From CAYRYU01 sp964428355 (lineage in GTDB: Bacteria > Muiribacteriota > Ozemobacteria > Ozemobacterales > Ozemobacteraceae): DNA of 64,000 nucleotides. The notes under the pieces are model-generated. The model ran no database searches and was not told the DNA's origin. It saw nothing but the letters and a program-made list of their open reading frames with translations. Position 1 is the stretch's first letter, and each line of letters begins with the position of its first letter. Location: contig CAYRYU010000003.1 of assembly GCA_964428355.1 (NCBI GenBank), positions 62,001 to 126,000 on the forward strand, given 5' to 3'. Positions 1 to 7,994 of the stretch are shown here, one piece after another. Both the position numbers and the translations under genes were made by a program.

Positions 1-2
1 CA

Positions 3-1208
3 GGCCTCGTTTCATCCGGAACCGAGACGGAGTTTCAGCCGTTGCGGATTTCGGAAGGGCGGAGAATGCCATGCCTGGCTTTCGTTCCCCCATTTTTCTG
101 CCCTATCACGAGGGAAAATGATCGCGATCTGTCTCCGGTTTTCGTTGCGGCGGAAACGAAAGCGGCGGAATCATCTGCCTTGTCGGAATTTCTCGAGGAA
201 CCCGTCTTCCGGACGATCGGCAACGGGGCCCGGACACTGCAGATCGTAAGCCAATCCTGCCCTGAACTTGGAAACCTTTTCCTGACGCTGACCACCCCGG
301 TGGGCCGGATCCTGGAACGATTCGGGTCGCTCAATCTCTGGCAACGGACTTTCAACCTCATCACCCTGCTCATCTGCTTTCTCCTGGCGACGGTCGTAGC
401 GTCACGCTTCCTCGAACCCGTGATCGAACTGGGACAAGCTTCCGAGGAGGTCATGCACGAGAACTTCAGGGTTTCGCTCCCGACGGGAAGAGGGGATGAG
501 TTCGGGAACCTCGCGACCGCATTCAATTCGATGGTGGAAGGGGTTCGGGAGGGACGCCTTTTGCGCCGGTTCGTTTCGGTCTCGGCAACCGCCGCCGCCG
601 CGGATGCGGGGCAGGAGGAAGCCGCCGGCAGGGGTGAGATGGTTACCATGGTCGTCCTCTTCGCCGGCCTCAAGGGGTTCAAGGAACTTGTGCACGGCTC
701 CGAACCCCGGGGACTGGTTCATGAGTTGAACCGGCACCTGGAGACGATGTCCAGGGAGATCCTGAGCCGGGGGGGGGACATCGACAAGTTCATCGGGGAC
801 AAGATCCTGGCGGTGTTCGACCCACGCAGGATCAGGAAACCCGGCCGCGCCTTGACCGCAGCACTGGAAGCAGCCGCGGGGATGAAGGCCTGTTTCGGAC
901 AAATGGGTTTGAAGATCCCGGTCGATCTGGGGATCGGAATGGTGGCAGGTCCCGTCCTTTCGGGAATCATCGGAACTCCCGGAACCCGGCTGGAGTTCAC
1001 CGTGATCGGGGACACCGTCAACCTCGCGGCAAGACTTTGTGAGCTCGCCCTGAAACAGAATGAAGCCGGAACGCTCGTGGAAGCCGGATTGATCGAAAGC
1101 CTCCGGAACTGCGGGGAAGGCCTGGAAATGGTTGGAAGATTCTCCCCCTTCGGGGACGTGGCGATAAAGGGGAAGTCCGGTCTGATCAGGGTCTTTCGGT
1201 TTTCCTGA
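3..1208 (+). CDS. HAMP / class III nucleotide cyclase-like protein, 5' end cut by the window
   Basis: The frame is open from the first bases of the window, so the true start lies upstream. What remains is the end of an extracytoplasmic region, a membrane segment (FNLITLLICFLLATVVASRF), a HAMP linker and a C-terminal cyclase homology domain. The second metal-site motif is present (KFIGDKILAVFD), as is the VNLAARL motif of class III cyclases. The first metal-site motif, normally F-x-D-x-x-GF, reads LFAGLKGF, so Gly replaces the first metal-binding Asp. By family knowledge this should impair catalysis unless it pairs with another subunit. The neighbouring triad is convergent and unlikely to share a transcript. 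Confidence 0.85.
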   Translation, partial: GLVSSGTETEFQPLRISEGRRMPCLAFVPPFFCPITRENDRDLSPVFVAAETKAAESSALSEFLEEPVFRTIGNGARTLQIVSQSCPELGNLFLTLTTPVGRILERFGSLNLWQRTFNLITLLICFLLATVVASRFLEPVIELGQASEEVMHENFRVSLPTGRGDEFGNLATAFNSMVEGVREGRLLRRFVSVSATAAAADAGQEEAAGRGEMVTMVVLFAGLKGFKELVHGSEPRGLVHELNRHLETMSREILSRGGDIDKFIGDKILAVFDPRRIRKPGRALTAALEAAAGMKACFGQMGLKIPVDLGIGMVAGPVLSGIIGTPGTRLEFTVIGDTVNLAARLCELALKQNEAGTLVEAGLIESLRNCGEGLEMVGRFSPFGDVAIKGKSGLIRVFRFS

Positions 1209-1223
1209 CCTTTTCCGCTTCGG

Positions 1224-1649
1224 TCAGCGCTTTGTGGAATCCGAGTCGAGATACTCGATTTCCCAGCTTCCCCGGGGCTCCGGAACCCGGAATGCGTCTG
1301 CTACGAGCTTCCGGATGAACCCGGGGCCTTCGATCCAGGATTCGAACCGCAGGGAGTCTGTGGCCGTCCGGTTCGTGAGAAGCGTGAGCTTGATTCCCGG
1401 AGAGACCTCTTTTTTCGAGAGGTTCAGCGGGTTGTCCTTGTCGGGCACGGAAATGGAGGGGGAGGCGGGGAATTTCGCCGCAGCCAGTATGAAAGCGGAT
1501 TCCAAGTGGTAATCGGCGTTCAGCTTGAGCAGATACGGGGGGGATATCGTGCGCTTGGCCTGGTTCAGAACCCAGGCTGTCCCCAGGATGATGCAAATGA
1601 TCAGGACCGCCAGAATCAGGTGGATGGTTATTCCCCGCCTGCCGCTCAT
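1224..1649 (-). CDS. GspK-like minor pseudopilin lacking Glu+5 (141 aa)
   Basis: The short leader MSGRRG is followed directly by a hydrophobic helix (ITIHLILAVLIICIILGTAWVL), the layout of a prepilin cut after Gly6. Residue +5 is Leu instead of the usual Glu, the known signature of GspK-type tip pseudopilins. The rest is a small globular domain I do not recognise. The start is fixed by a 4-base overlap (ATGA) with the stop of the upstream gene. It is the last gene of a three-gene minus-strand operon ordered I-like, J-like, K-like. Typical GspK is about twice as long, so this is a minimal version. Confidence 0.7.
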   Translation of the reverse strand: MSGRRGITIHLILAVLIICIILGTAWVLNQAKRTISPPYLLKLNADYHLESAFILAAAKFPASPSISVPDKDNPLNLSKKEVSPGIKLTLLTNRTATDSLRFESWIEGPGFIRKLVADAFRVPEPRGSWEIEYLDSDSTKR

Positions 1650-2089
1650 GGTTTCCTCCCCTTCAGGGCCACTGAAGTGAAGGCCGCGGGTGACTCGAGA
1701 TCCTGGGGAAAGAAGAAGACCGAAACAAGTCGGGAAGGCCGTTCCCAGAGCTGGAACGCCCCCGAGGAGATTCCGCTGAGAACAACGCTTTCCGGAGTGG
1801 TTCCGGCAGCGCGAACGATTGTCCCCGAAGCGACACGGTAGGTGATCGTCGAGCCGTCCTTTCGGAAGAGGGCTACCTTCTCGGGCGTCCCTTCGGCTTT
1901 CCAGCAAAACCTGGCATCGGTTCTCAGCCCATCGATGAAAAGTTGGCATCCAACGCTGGAATCGGCTTTCCGGGTTCCCCAGGTTTCCTGGGACCGGATG
2001 AACTGGAAGACCGAATAGACGGTCCCTCCCAGCATGAGGAAGAAAGCCAGGAAGAGGGTCATCTCGAGACTGGCGACTCCACGTTTCAT
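1646..2089 (-). CDS. Prepilin-like protein, J-like (147 aa)
   Basis: MKRG followed by VASLEMTLFLAFFLMLGGTV gives a prepilin peptidase site after Gly4 with Glu at +5 and a hydrophobic N-terminal helix. The remainder is a compact beta-rich domain, as in minor pseudopilins. Both ends overlap neighbouring genes by four bases, so it is translationally coupled to 2086-2640 and 1224-1649. Assignment as the J-like member rests on gene order (I-J-K) and not on a diagnostic motif. Confidence 0.7.
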   Translation of the reverse strand: MKRGVASLEMTLFLAFFLMLGGTVYSVFQFIRSQETWGTRKADSSVGCQLFIDGLRTDARFCWKAEGTPEKVALFRKDGSTITYRVASGTIVRAAGTTPESVVLSGISSGAFQLWERPSRLVSVFFFPQDLESPAAFTSVALKGRKP

Positions 2090-2640
2090 GGGGCCGCCTC
2101 CGCGTCGGATTGCCCTTCGGGGGATGGGGGATGGTGAAGAAGGTGCTCCACGAAAACCCGCTTGTTCTTTCCCTCCTCCTCGTAGGTAATGTAGACGATG
2201 ATCTTGTAAATGTAGTCGTCCAGATAGTAGTTGTTCACCTGGCAGGAAAAGGGTTTCAGCAGCCAGTAGAGTTTTGCCTGGTCGGTTTCCTCGAGACCCG
2301 TTTCCTTGCCCAGGATTCCCCGGAAGAACTCCGATACCGGCTGGAGTTTCCCGGGAATCACGACCGTGGGGTCCTCGGAGGTGACGGGGGGTAGATACCG
2401 GGGATCGGAAAGCTTCTCAGCCAGGATCTTCTCCATGACATGGTGGGCGAGAAGCGTGGCGGTGAACTCCATTTCGCTCGTCTTTTCGGGTGGGCGGGAA
2501 AGCCTGAAAAGATACATCAGCGGAACCAGGGCAACCGTGAAAATACTGGCAGCAAGAAGAAGCTCGAGCAACCCCTGGCCGGGCCTGGAAAATGCTCTTC
2601 TGCGCTTCGTCACCAAAATTCCGACCGCCGTCCCGTTCAT
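2086..2640 (-). CDS. Prepilin-like protein, I-like (184 aa)
   Basis: The signal reads SRPG then QGLLELLLAASIFTVALVP: cleavage after Gly with Glu at +5. The frame extends upstream to 2739, but the ATG at 2640 gives a normal 20-residue leader and is preferred; no strong ribosome site supports either. It is the first gene of the triad, and its end overlaps the next gene by four bases. The sequence around LLAHHVMEKILAEKL, just after the helix, resembles the GspI region that packs on the tip partners. Three such triads exist in the window besides the main secretion operon. Confidence 0.7.
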   Translation of the reverse strand: MNGTAVGILVTKRRRAFSRPGQGLLELLLAASIFTVALVPLMYLFRLSRPPEKTSEMEFTATLLAHHVMEKILAEKLSDPRYLPPVTSEDPTVVIPGKLQPVSEFFRGILGKETGLEETDQAKLYWLLKPFSCQVNNYYLDDYIYKIIVYITYEEEGKNKRVFVEHLLHHPPSPEGQSDAEAAP

Positions 2641-2727
2641 TCGCGGAAAAGCATAATCCGCGGTTCCGGAGTTTGTCAATCGAAGGATCCTTTGCTCCTT
2701 TTCCCCCTTAGAAAAACGATCCTTCAA

Positions 2728-2739
2728 TTGACCGGTCAA
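2728..2739. promoter_or_regulatory. Perfect 12-bp palindrome, possible operator
   Basis: TTGACCGGTCAA is a perfect dyad in the gap between the divergent genes at 2640 (-) and 2798 (+). It is well placed to control one or both, but no regulator is identified. Confidence 0.35.
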
Positions 2740-2797
2740 GTTATCAGGTCTTTTTGCCGATTATTCCCCTGAAGGCTATCCAGGGAAGGAGTCCGTT

Positions 2798-3424
2798 ATG
2801 TTCAACCGTTACCAGATTCTCGTAGCCCTCGTTCTGGGGCTCGCACTCACAACCGCCGTCGGGTGCGGAACCCGCACCACCCTGCGAGGGACAATCGTCG
2901 GGGCAATCGTCGATTCCCAAACCGGGATCGGCGTTGCGGGGGCGTCCATCTCGACATCTCCTTCCACGACCACGGTCCTGACCGACATCAACGGGAACTT
3001 CAGCATCCCCGATGTCCAGCCCGGGGTCTTCACCGTCACTGCCGCCGCAACGGACTACAACTCCAACTCGGTGACCGTCACCGTGGACAGCGGGATGACC
3101 GCGACCGTCAACATCACCCTGATCTCGATGGGCGGCAGCTTCTCCAGGAACATCCTTCCCATTTTCCTGGTCAACTGCTCCATCGTCGGCTGCCATGACG
3201 ACTCCACCGCGGGAGCCGGGTTGCGGCTCAACAGTTATACCAACGTGATGAAGGGCTCCAAATACGGAGCCGTGGTCTACCCCTACGACGCTTCCACCAG
3301 CAAGCTCGTCAAAAGGATCAAGGGAACCGAAACCCCCAGGATGCCGAAGAACCGCGCCGCCCTTTCGACATCTGACCAGGGGCTGATCTGTAACTGGATC
3401 AACGGAGGAGCGCGCAACAACTGA
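2798..3424 (+). CDS. Lipoprotein: carboxypeptidase-regulatory-like domain fused to a CX4CH haem-type domain (208 aa)
   Basis: The N-terminus MFNRYQILVALVLGLALTTAVGC is a lipoprotein signal with Cys23 in the lipobox. Residues about 30-110 form a carboxypeptidase regulatory-like / beta-sandwich domain (repeated T-V-T-V strands, GNFSIPDVQPGVFTVTA). Residues about 115-208 resemble the small c-type cytochrome-like domains of planctomycetes and myxobacteria. CSIVGCH gives a C-x4-C-H site, a widened form of CxxCH, and a later PRMPKN segment could give the Met ligand. An AAGGAG ribosome site precedes the ATG. Likely an outer-membrane-anchored haem or surface protein; electron transfer is inference. 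Confidence 0.75.
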   Translation: MFNRYQILVALVLGLALTTAVGCGTRTTLRGTIVGAIVDSQTGIGVAGASISTSPSTTTVLTDINGNFSIPDVQPGVFTVTAAATDYNSNSVTVTVDSGMTATVNITLISMGGSFSRNILPIFLVNCSIVGCHDDSTAGAGLRLNSYTNVMKGSKYGAVVYPYDASTSKLVKRIKGTETPRMPKNRAALSTSDQGLICNWINGGARNN

Positions 3425-3470
3425 CCGGAATCATGACGGGAAACCCCCGTCGAGCATTGGAGGAATCAAA

Positions 3471-4250
3471 ATGAACTACAGGCAGATCGCATTCATCGGA
3501 ATCGGCGTTTTCGTAGTCACCGGGATCCTGTGGGCCTCGTCCAACACCCTCCGGGGAGCGGTTCTGGAAGGGTCCGATCTCCAGGCTTCCGCCAGGGTCG
3601 CGCACGCGGCCCCCGCCAGGGCGGCAATGCCCGCGCCGGACGTGCCTGCCGCGGTTGCGGCGATGGCGCCGGTCGAAAAGAAAGGGGACCTGGCCCTTGT
3701 TCCCCCTCCTACCGAGCTTCCTCAGGCCCCCACCGACAAGATGATCACATCGGTTTCCCCCACGGCGATGGCTGAAGCGGTAAAGACTTCCCCCGCGAAG
3801 ACCAGTGCCAAGGGCAAGGCCGCTTCCAAGATCGCGCCCAAGGCCGCGGTCGCGAAGGTCCGGAAGCCCCAGAAGCTGTTCTCCTACTGCCGGCTCCTGA
3901 ACTTCAGCCCGCACCCGCAGGAGGAGGAGTTCCTCAAGGACAAACCCCTCACACTGAACGGAAAGAACTACCACTTCACCGTCTCCTACAAGGAATCCTG
4001 GAAGGTTGTCGATGACGACCTCGGATACCTCAAGAAGCTGGGCTTCGAGATCATCCTGTACCAGGATGAGAACAAGATCCGAACCTTGAAGATCCCCCAG
4101 GTGGCTATCGATCCCGCAAAGATCAAGTCCGGGCAGGTTCTGGGAATCGCCGAGGTCGCCCCCTACCGGTTCAACATTTCGGTCGACAGCTTCACGCTCA
4201 AGAACAAGCAGGTTTCGGAGATCGTCTTCAAGCTCGATCTCATCGGGTGA
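3471..4250 (+). CDS. Membrane-anchored protein of unknown function (259 aa)
   Basis: A GGAGGAATCAAA ribosome site precedes the ATG. A single N-terminal membrane segment (residues 6-22) is followed by about 110 residues rich in Ala, Pro and Lys. That tether leads to a compact C-terminal domain (about residues 135-259) starting PQKLFSYCRLLNF. The layout, membrane anchor plus long flexible tether plus periplasmic domain, is seen in TonB-like and GspC-like linkers, but I recognise no motif. It lies between the haem-site lipoprotein and motA, with a terminator before motA. Confidence 0.7.
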   Translation: MNYRQIAFIGIGVFVVTGILWASSNTLRGAVLEGSDLQASARVAHAAPARAAMPAPDVPAAVAAMAPVEKKGDLALVPPPTELPQAPTDKMITSVSPTAMAEAVKTSPAKTSAKGKAASKIAPKAAVAKVRKPQKLFSYCRLLNFSPHPQEEEFLKDKPLTLNGKNYHFTVSYKESWKVVDDDLGYLKKLGFEIILYQDENKIRTLKIPQVAIDPAKIKSGQVLGIAEVAPYRFNISVDSFTLKNKQVSEIVFKLDLIG

Positions 4251-4295
4251 CCTTCGGGAAAGAACCTGGGCATAGGCATCGCAGTTTTCCGGAAT

Positions 4296-4328
4296 CCCCG
4301 GCCGGTCGGACAGCCGGGCCGGGGTTTT
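4296..4328 (+). terminator. Strong GC hairpin followed by TTTT
   Basis: CCCCGGCC and GGCCGGGG form a perfect 8-bp stem around a 13-base loop, followed at once by TTTTCC. It separates 3471-4250 from the motA gene, so motAB probably has its own promoter. Confidence 0.65.
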
Positions 4329-4411
4329 CCGGTGTCAGGCAGCTCTCGGGCCGCAACTGGGGTTCTGGAGCAAGCGGTCCCGCGGTCGCCCCGCGGCGGG
4401 AGGGATGATCC

Positions 4412-5215
4412 TTGGACAAGATAACGGTTTTCGGATCCTGTTTCGCAGCTGGAATGCTCCTCCTGAGCCTCAAATGGGGGGGAGGCGCGGTCCTGTCCTT
4501 CGTGGACTTCCCCTCGATGTGTTGCACATTCGGCGGTGCGTTCGGGGCAATCTGGATTGCCTACAGTTATGACCGGGTCAGGTCGGTTTTCGCGATGATC
4601 AAGTTCGCTTACCTGGCCCCTCCCGAATTCGACTACCTGAAGATCATCAGCAACATCCTCTCGACCGCGGAAATCGCCCGGAAAGAGGGAATCCTCGCCC
4701 TCGACTCCCGTCTCGCCGAAATCGAAAACCCATTCCTCCAGAGAGGGCTCCAACTGGTCGTCGACGGTGTCGACACCGGAATCATCGAGGAGATCCTCAA
4801 CACCGAGATCGAAGGCCGGAACAACCGCCATGCCGATGTCAAATCCTCCATCGACTTCTTCGCCAGCGTCGCTCCCGCCTTCGGCCTGATCGGAACGATC
4901 CTCGGACTCGTCGGCTTGCTTCGAAACATGGATGATCCATCCTCCATCGGCCCCAACATGGCACTCGCCCTCGTGACCACTTTTTACGGCGCGGTCACCG
5001 CAAACATGTTCCTGATGCCCTGGGCCAAAAAAATCGAGGAGCGCAGCAACGAGGAAGCCATGTATCTCCAGATCATCATGAAAGGCTGCCTCCTCATCGC
5101 CAAGGGCATCCACCCCCGGATCATCCAGGAACGCCTTCTCTCGCACCTGAGCGAAAAGTCCCGCGCATTGTTCTATGAACTCCATCTCTCCGAGGAACTC
5201 AAGAAGGAAGAATAG
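4412..5215 (+). CDS. motA: MotA-type proton/sodium channel stator subunit (267 aa, TTG start)
   Basis: MotA/PomA family membrane protein that with MotB forms the ion-driven stator of a rotary motor. Four membrane segments lie near residues 5-20, 33-52, 148-168 and 180-200. The third carries the conserved channel Pro (SVAPAFGLIGTILGLVGLL), and the basic/acidic cytoplasmic loop lies between segments 2 and 3. The start is TTG, preceded by GGGAGGG; MDKI at the N-terminus matches the family. It ends two bases before the motB start. No other flagellar gene is in the window, so the stator could also serve gliding or another device. Confidence 0.92.
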   Translation: MDKITVFGSCFAAGMLLLSLKWGGGAVLSFVDFPSMCCTFGGAFGAIWIAYSYDRVRSVFAMIKFAYLAPPEFDYLKIISNILSTAEIARKEGILALDSRLAEIENPFLQRGLQLVVDGVDTGIIEEILNTEIEGRNNRHADVKSSIDFFASVAPAFGLIGTILGLVGLLRNMDDPSSIGPNMALALVTTFYGAVTANMFLMPWAKKIEERSNEEAMYLQIIMKGCLLIAKGIHPRIIQERLLSHLSEKSRALFYELHLSEELKKEE

Positions 5216-5217
5216 CA

Positions 5218-5976
5218 TTGGCCAAGCGGAAGTATTCTGACCCGTCAGCGCCCCTCTGGTGCCTTTCCTACGGGGACATGGTCACCAACATGCTCTGCTT
5301 CTTCGTCATGCTGATGATGTTCGCCACCTTCGGCAAGATCGAACAGGTGGCGAGCAAGTCGGAATCGAGGGCGGCGGATGCCGCCTTTTCGGTCAGCTTC
5401 ACCCTCTCCTCCGCAGCCGCTGCCAACGCCAAGCCGGTCAAGGGATCGAAGGACTTCCTGATGGTCCCGACCCAGAGGAATGTGGTGGAGATGCCCCGGA
5501 TTCTGAAGAAAATCAAGAAGCTCCTTCAGACGGTTCCAATGAAGGACCTGATCGAGGTCACCCCGGACGAGCAGAACATCAAGATCATCATCCCTTCGAA
5601 AGTGCTTTTCCTGAGCGGATCGGCAACCCTCCGGCCCGAATCGGACCAGATCCTTCTTGCCCTCCTGCCGATTCTTGCGGAAGTCCACAACGATATCCGC
5701 GTCGACGGACACAGCGACGATGTCCCCACGAAAAATCCGACCTTTCCGTCGAACTGGGAACTCTCCTCCGCACGCGCATGCAGCGTCGTCCGCTTCCTGA
5801 TCGAAAGGGGAGGCCTTTTCCCGACAAGGTTCTCGGCCCAGGGTTACGCCGAAAACCGCCCGCTCCAGGAGAGAGCGGAAACTCCTTCCGAGGCCGACCG
5901 GGTGAAGAACCGCCGGGTGGAGATCAACATCCTGGCCATCAAACGGAAGCGCCCCCAGGACACCAGCTGGAAATAG
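5218..5976 (+). CDS. motB: MotB-type stator subunit with OmpA peptidoglycan-binding domain (252 aa, TTG start)
   Basis: The N-terminus has the MotB signature (SYGDMVTNMLCFFVMLMMFA), with Asp20 at the head of the single membrane helix as the expected ion-binding residue. After a linker, residues about 125-245 form an OmpA-like domain (VDGHSDDVP, NWELSSARACSVVRFL, KNRRVEINI) that binds peptidoglycan. The TTG start is two bases after the motA stop and lies within a GGAAGAA ribosome site, so the pair is coupled. Both genes use TTG, which may keep stator synthesis low. Confidence 0.92.
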   Translation: MAKRKYSDPSAPLWCLSYGDMVTNMLCFFVMLMMFATFGKIEQVASKSESRAADAAFSVSFTLSSAAAANAKPVKGSKDFLMVPTQRNVVEMPRILKKIKKLLQTVPMKDLIEVTPDEQNIKIIIPSKVLFLSGSATLRPESDQILLALLPILAEVHNDIRVDGHSDDVPTKNPTFPSNWELSSARACSVVRFLIERGGLFPTRFSAQGYAENRPLQERAETPSEADRVKNRRVEINILAIKRKRPQDTSWK

Positions 5977-5991
5977 GCCCGGGCACAGGTT

Positions 5992-6088
5992 GCCACGGAG
6001 GCACCGAGCCAAGGCCCCTTTTCCCAAAGGTTTTTTCCGCATTCCCACTCGAAAATCTCGATTTGGAGCCTCTGAGTCTCCGTGGCTT
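5992..6088. repeat. Imperfect intergenic inverted repeat (CCACGGAG family)
   Basis: GCCACGGAGGCACCGAGCC near 5992 is mirrored by GAGCCTCTGAGTCTCCGTGG near 6066, forming a long imperfect hairpin between the convergent genes motB and 6110-6973. A related element lies at 15238-15345. It could act as a two-way terminator. Confidence 0.5.
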
Positions 6089-6109
6089 GGTGGCCAACAG
6101 GGCGGGGAG

Positions 6110-6973
6110 TCAGGGGGAGACTTCGAGGGAAGGCCTGGTCTGGCGTTCGAGACGCTTCAGAAGTTCGAAAGCCTCATCCTTCTCGCGACTGAAACCGGTC
6201 TCCGCGGCGGGCCCCGACCCGACGGGGGGAAACCATGCCGGCTCGAGGGCGGAAAGCCTCTTGAGGATCGCCGTCGCTTCCCCGTAACGGCCCATGCCGT
6301 AGGCGGCTTTCGCCTGGGCAAGAAGGTAGGGCGGATGGCCGGGGTTGCGAAGGAGAAGATCGTGGAAGAGAAGATAGGCTTTCAGAAACAATCGCCTGTC
6401 GAGAGCCGATTGGGCAGCCTGTCTTACCGATTCATCCACCAGGGGTTGGAGGGTGGGCCGCTCGACCCCGGGGAGCGGCGGGGGCCCTTCCGCCTCGACC
6501 TTGACCGGCTCGGATAGAAGCGTGGTGGAGGGACCGAACCAGCCCTTCCGAAAACGCTCGGCCGTTACGGTCTTGTCGGGATCGGGGAGCGGAAGCAGGG
6601 TCGCGTTCAAAGGGCCTTTCCGGTACTCGATCTCTTCGAAGACCTTTCTGTACATGACCACCAGCGGGTGACGGGGCTTTTCCGCCGACGCGAGCCTGAA
6701 CCATTCCTTTGACCGGGCGAGGTCACGGCGTTCGAAATCGATCCGGCCCAGGAGAAGAAGAGCTTCCAGGTCATGGGGAAATGCATGGTGGACGATCAGT
6801 GCCTCTCGGCGCGCTTCTTCGAGGTGCCCGGTGCGGTAGAGTTCCGAAGCCTGGCGCAGGGGTTGGGAGAGCTCGCCTCCCGGGCAGGCCGGGGCGGACC
6901 AAAGGAAAAGGGCGATCGACAAGGAGAATGGGAGGATGAAAAGGTTGATACGGGATGGTCCGGCTGGTTTCAC
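6110..6973 (-). CDS. Secreted TPR protein at the end of the secretion operon (287 aa)
   Basis: A signal peptide (INLFILPFSLSIALFLWSAPA) is followed by tetratricopeptide-type helices (ELYRTGHLEEARREALIVHHAFPHDLEALLLLG; then about residues 185-240, LFHDLLLRNPGHPPYLLAQAKAAYGMGRYGEATAIL). The middle part is a Pro-rich linker. It follows 6978-7295 with a four-base gap and is the last gene of the type II secretion-like operon, so it is probably a periplasmic scaffold for that machine. The precise role is inference. Confidence 0.75.
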   Translation of the reverse strand: MKPAGPSRINLFILPFSLSIALFLWSAPACPGGELSQPLRQASELYRTGHLEEARREALIVHHAFPHDLEALLLLGRIDFERRDLARSKEWFRLASAEKPRHPLVVMYRKVFEEIEYRKGPLNATLLPLPDPDKTVTAERFRKGWFGPSTTLLSEPVKVEAEGPPPLPGVERPTLQPLVDESVRQAAQSALDRRLFLKAYLLFHDLLLRNPGHPPYLLAQAKAAYGMGRYGEATAILKRLSALEPAWFPPVGSGPAAETGFSREKDEAFELLKRLERQTRPSLEVSP

Positions 6974-6977
6974 CCGG

Positions 6978-7295
6978 TCAGTTGCCCTTCGAGGGGTCCT
7001 TGACAGCGTCCCAGTTCATGTCGGTCGGGTGGGCGATCGAAGCGACCCGGTCGGTTCCGGGTGCCACGCTGTCGGATGCGCTGTTGATGAGCTCCGCGGG
7101 AATATCGATCGCCTGCCCCCCGCCGGGGCCCGAACGATGCTCCATGTCGAAGGAGTCCCCCTTGAGGTAATCATCGGGGGGGGAGAATTCCTCCTGGGTC
7201 GTCAACGCCTGGTAGGCTTGATTCGCGACCAGAAGGAAAACGGCGAGAAGGGCGCAGACCAGCCCCCATTTCCAGGTTTCATTGCCCATTTCCAT
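6978..7295 (-). CDS. Small bitopic membrane protein in the secretion operon (105 aa)
   Basis: One membrane helix (residues 9-27, WGLVCALLAVFLLVANQAY) and an acidic, low-complexity periplasmic tail. It has a good ribosome site (GGGGAGTG) and follows the GspM/PilO-like gene by three bases. Its place after L and M and its layout would suit a GspN/GspC- or PilP-like connector to the outer membrane, but no motif confirms this. Confidence 0.65.
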   Translation of the reverse strand: MEMGNETWKWGLVCALLAVFLLVANQAYQALTTQEEFSPPDDYLKGDSFDMEHRSGPGGGQAIDIPAELINSASDSVAPGTDRVASIAHPTDMNWDAVKDPSKGN

Positions 7296-7298
7296 AGT

Positions 7299-7994
7299 TC
7301 ACTCCCCATTCATCGGCTGTTGTTGCCATCCGGGATTGCCCGCCGCGCCCGATTGGACCGTCTGGGCAGGCCTGGCGGGAAAGACGAAGGCGACGGCTCC
7401 CTTGACTATGCCGCTGCCGTCCATTTTCAGATCGAGCGAATGCGCTGCGTGCAGGGGAAGGATGATGCTCAACGCATGGAAGAACTTCCCCACGGACCGG
7501 AAGGTTCCTTTGATCTTGAACCGCATCGGGAGAACCTCGACACCCTTCCACTCCTCCTCGTCCTGGGCGGCGGCTGAGCCGACCGGCATTCCCGATTCAT
7601 CGAGCTGCGGGAGGCTCTCGGAGGTGGTGGCGGGAGCAGCAGTACTGAACTCGGTCTGGGGGCCTTTCAAAAAGAACGACGAGGTCAGTTCGAACCCATC
7701 CACCGATACCCCGATTTCAGTCGCCTGGGCGAAAAGGGTCTTCATGACTCCCGGTTCCTCTCCCAGGTCGAGGATCGAGCGGGGCCCCCTTTCCGCCGCC
7801 GGGGGCGGGGCCTTTTTTTGCGCTTCCGCGAGTTCCTCACGGATGACCGCAGCTTCGCTGGCGAGTTTCTGGGATCGTGCGAGTTCACCGTAGATGGCTT
7901 CATTCACGTCCATGATGAACGACTTGTATCCCGCAAGAAGGACGATTCCCAACCCCAACAGGGTCAGGATCAAGGCGTTCTTGACCCTGTTCAC
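7299..7994 (-). CDS. GspM/PilO-like inner-membrane assembly protein (231 aa)
   Basis: Short cytoplasmic N-terminus, one membrane helix (ALILTLLGLGIVLLAGY), a charged coiled-coil (about residues 30-62) and a periplasmic ferredoxin-like region with two repeats (VMKTLFAQATEIGVSVDGFEL; FRSVGKFFHALSII). This is the PilO/GspM plan. The start overlaps the stop of the GspL-like gene by four bases. It should pair with GspL to support the ATPase and the platform. Residues 110-150 are an insert rich in Ser, Ala and Pro. Confidence 0.8.
   Translation of the reverse strand: MNRVKNALILTLLGLGIVLLAGYKSFIMDVNEAIYGELARSQKLASEAAVIREELAEAQKKAPPPAAERGPRSILDLGEEPGVMKTLFAQATEIGVSVDGFELTSSFFLKGPQTEFSTAAPATTSESLPQLDESGMPVGSAAAQDEEEWKGVEVLPMRFKIKGTFRSVGKFFHALSIILPLHAAHSLDLKMDGSGIVKGAVAFVFPARPAQTVQSGAAGNPGWQQQPMNGE

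Noticed and set aside
2640..2739. Upstream extension of the I-like pseudopilin to 2739
   Set aside because: It would give a leader of more than 50 residues and run through the palindrome at 2728-2739.
4163..5218. 351-aa minus-strand frame covering motA
   Set aside because: It is antisense to a certain MotA gene and has no recognisable sequence.
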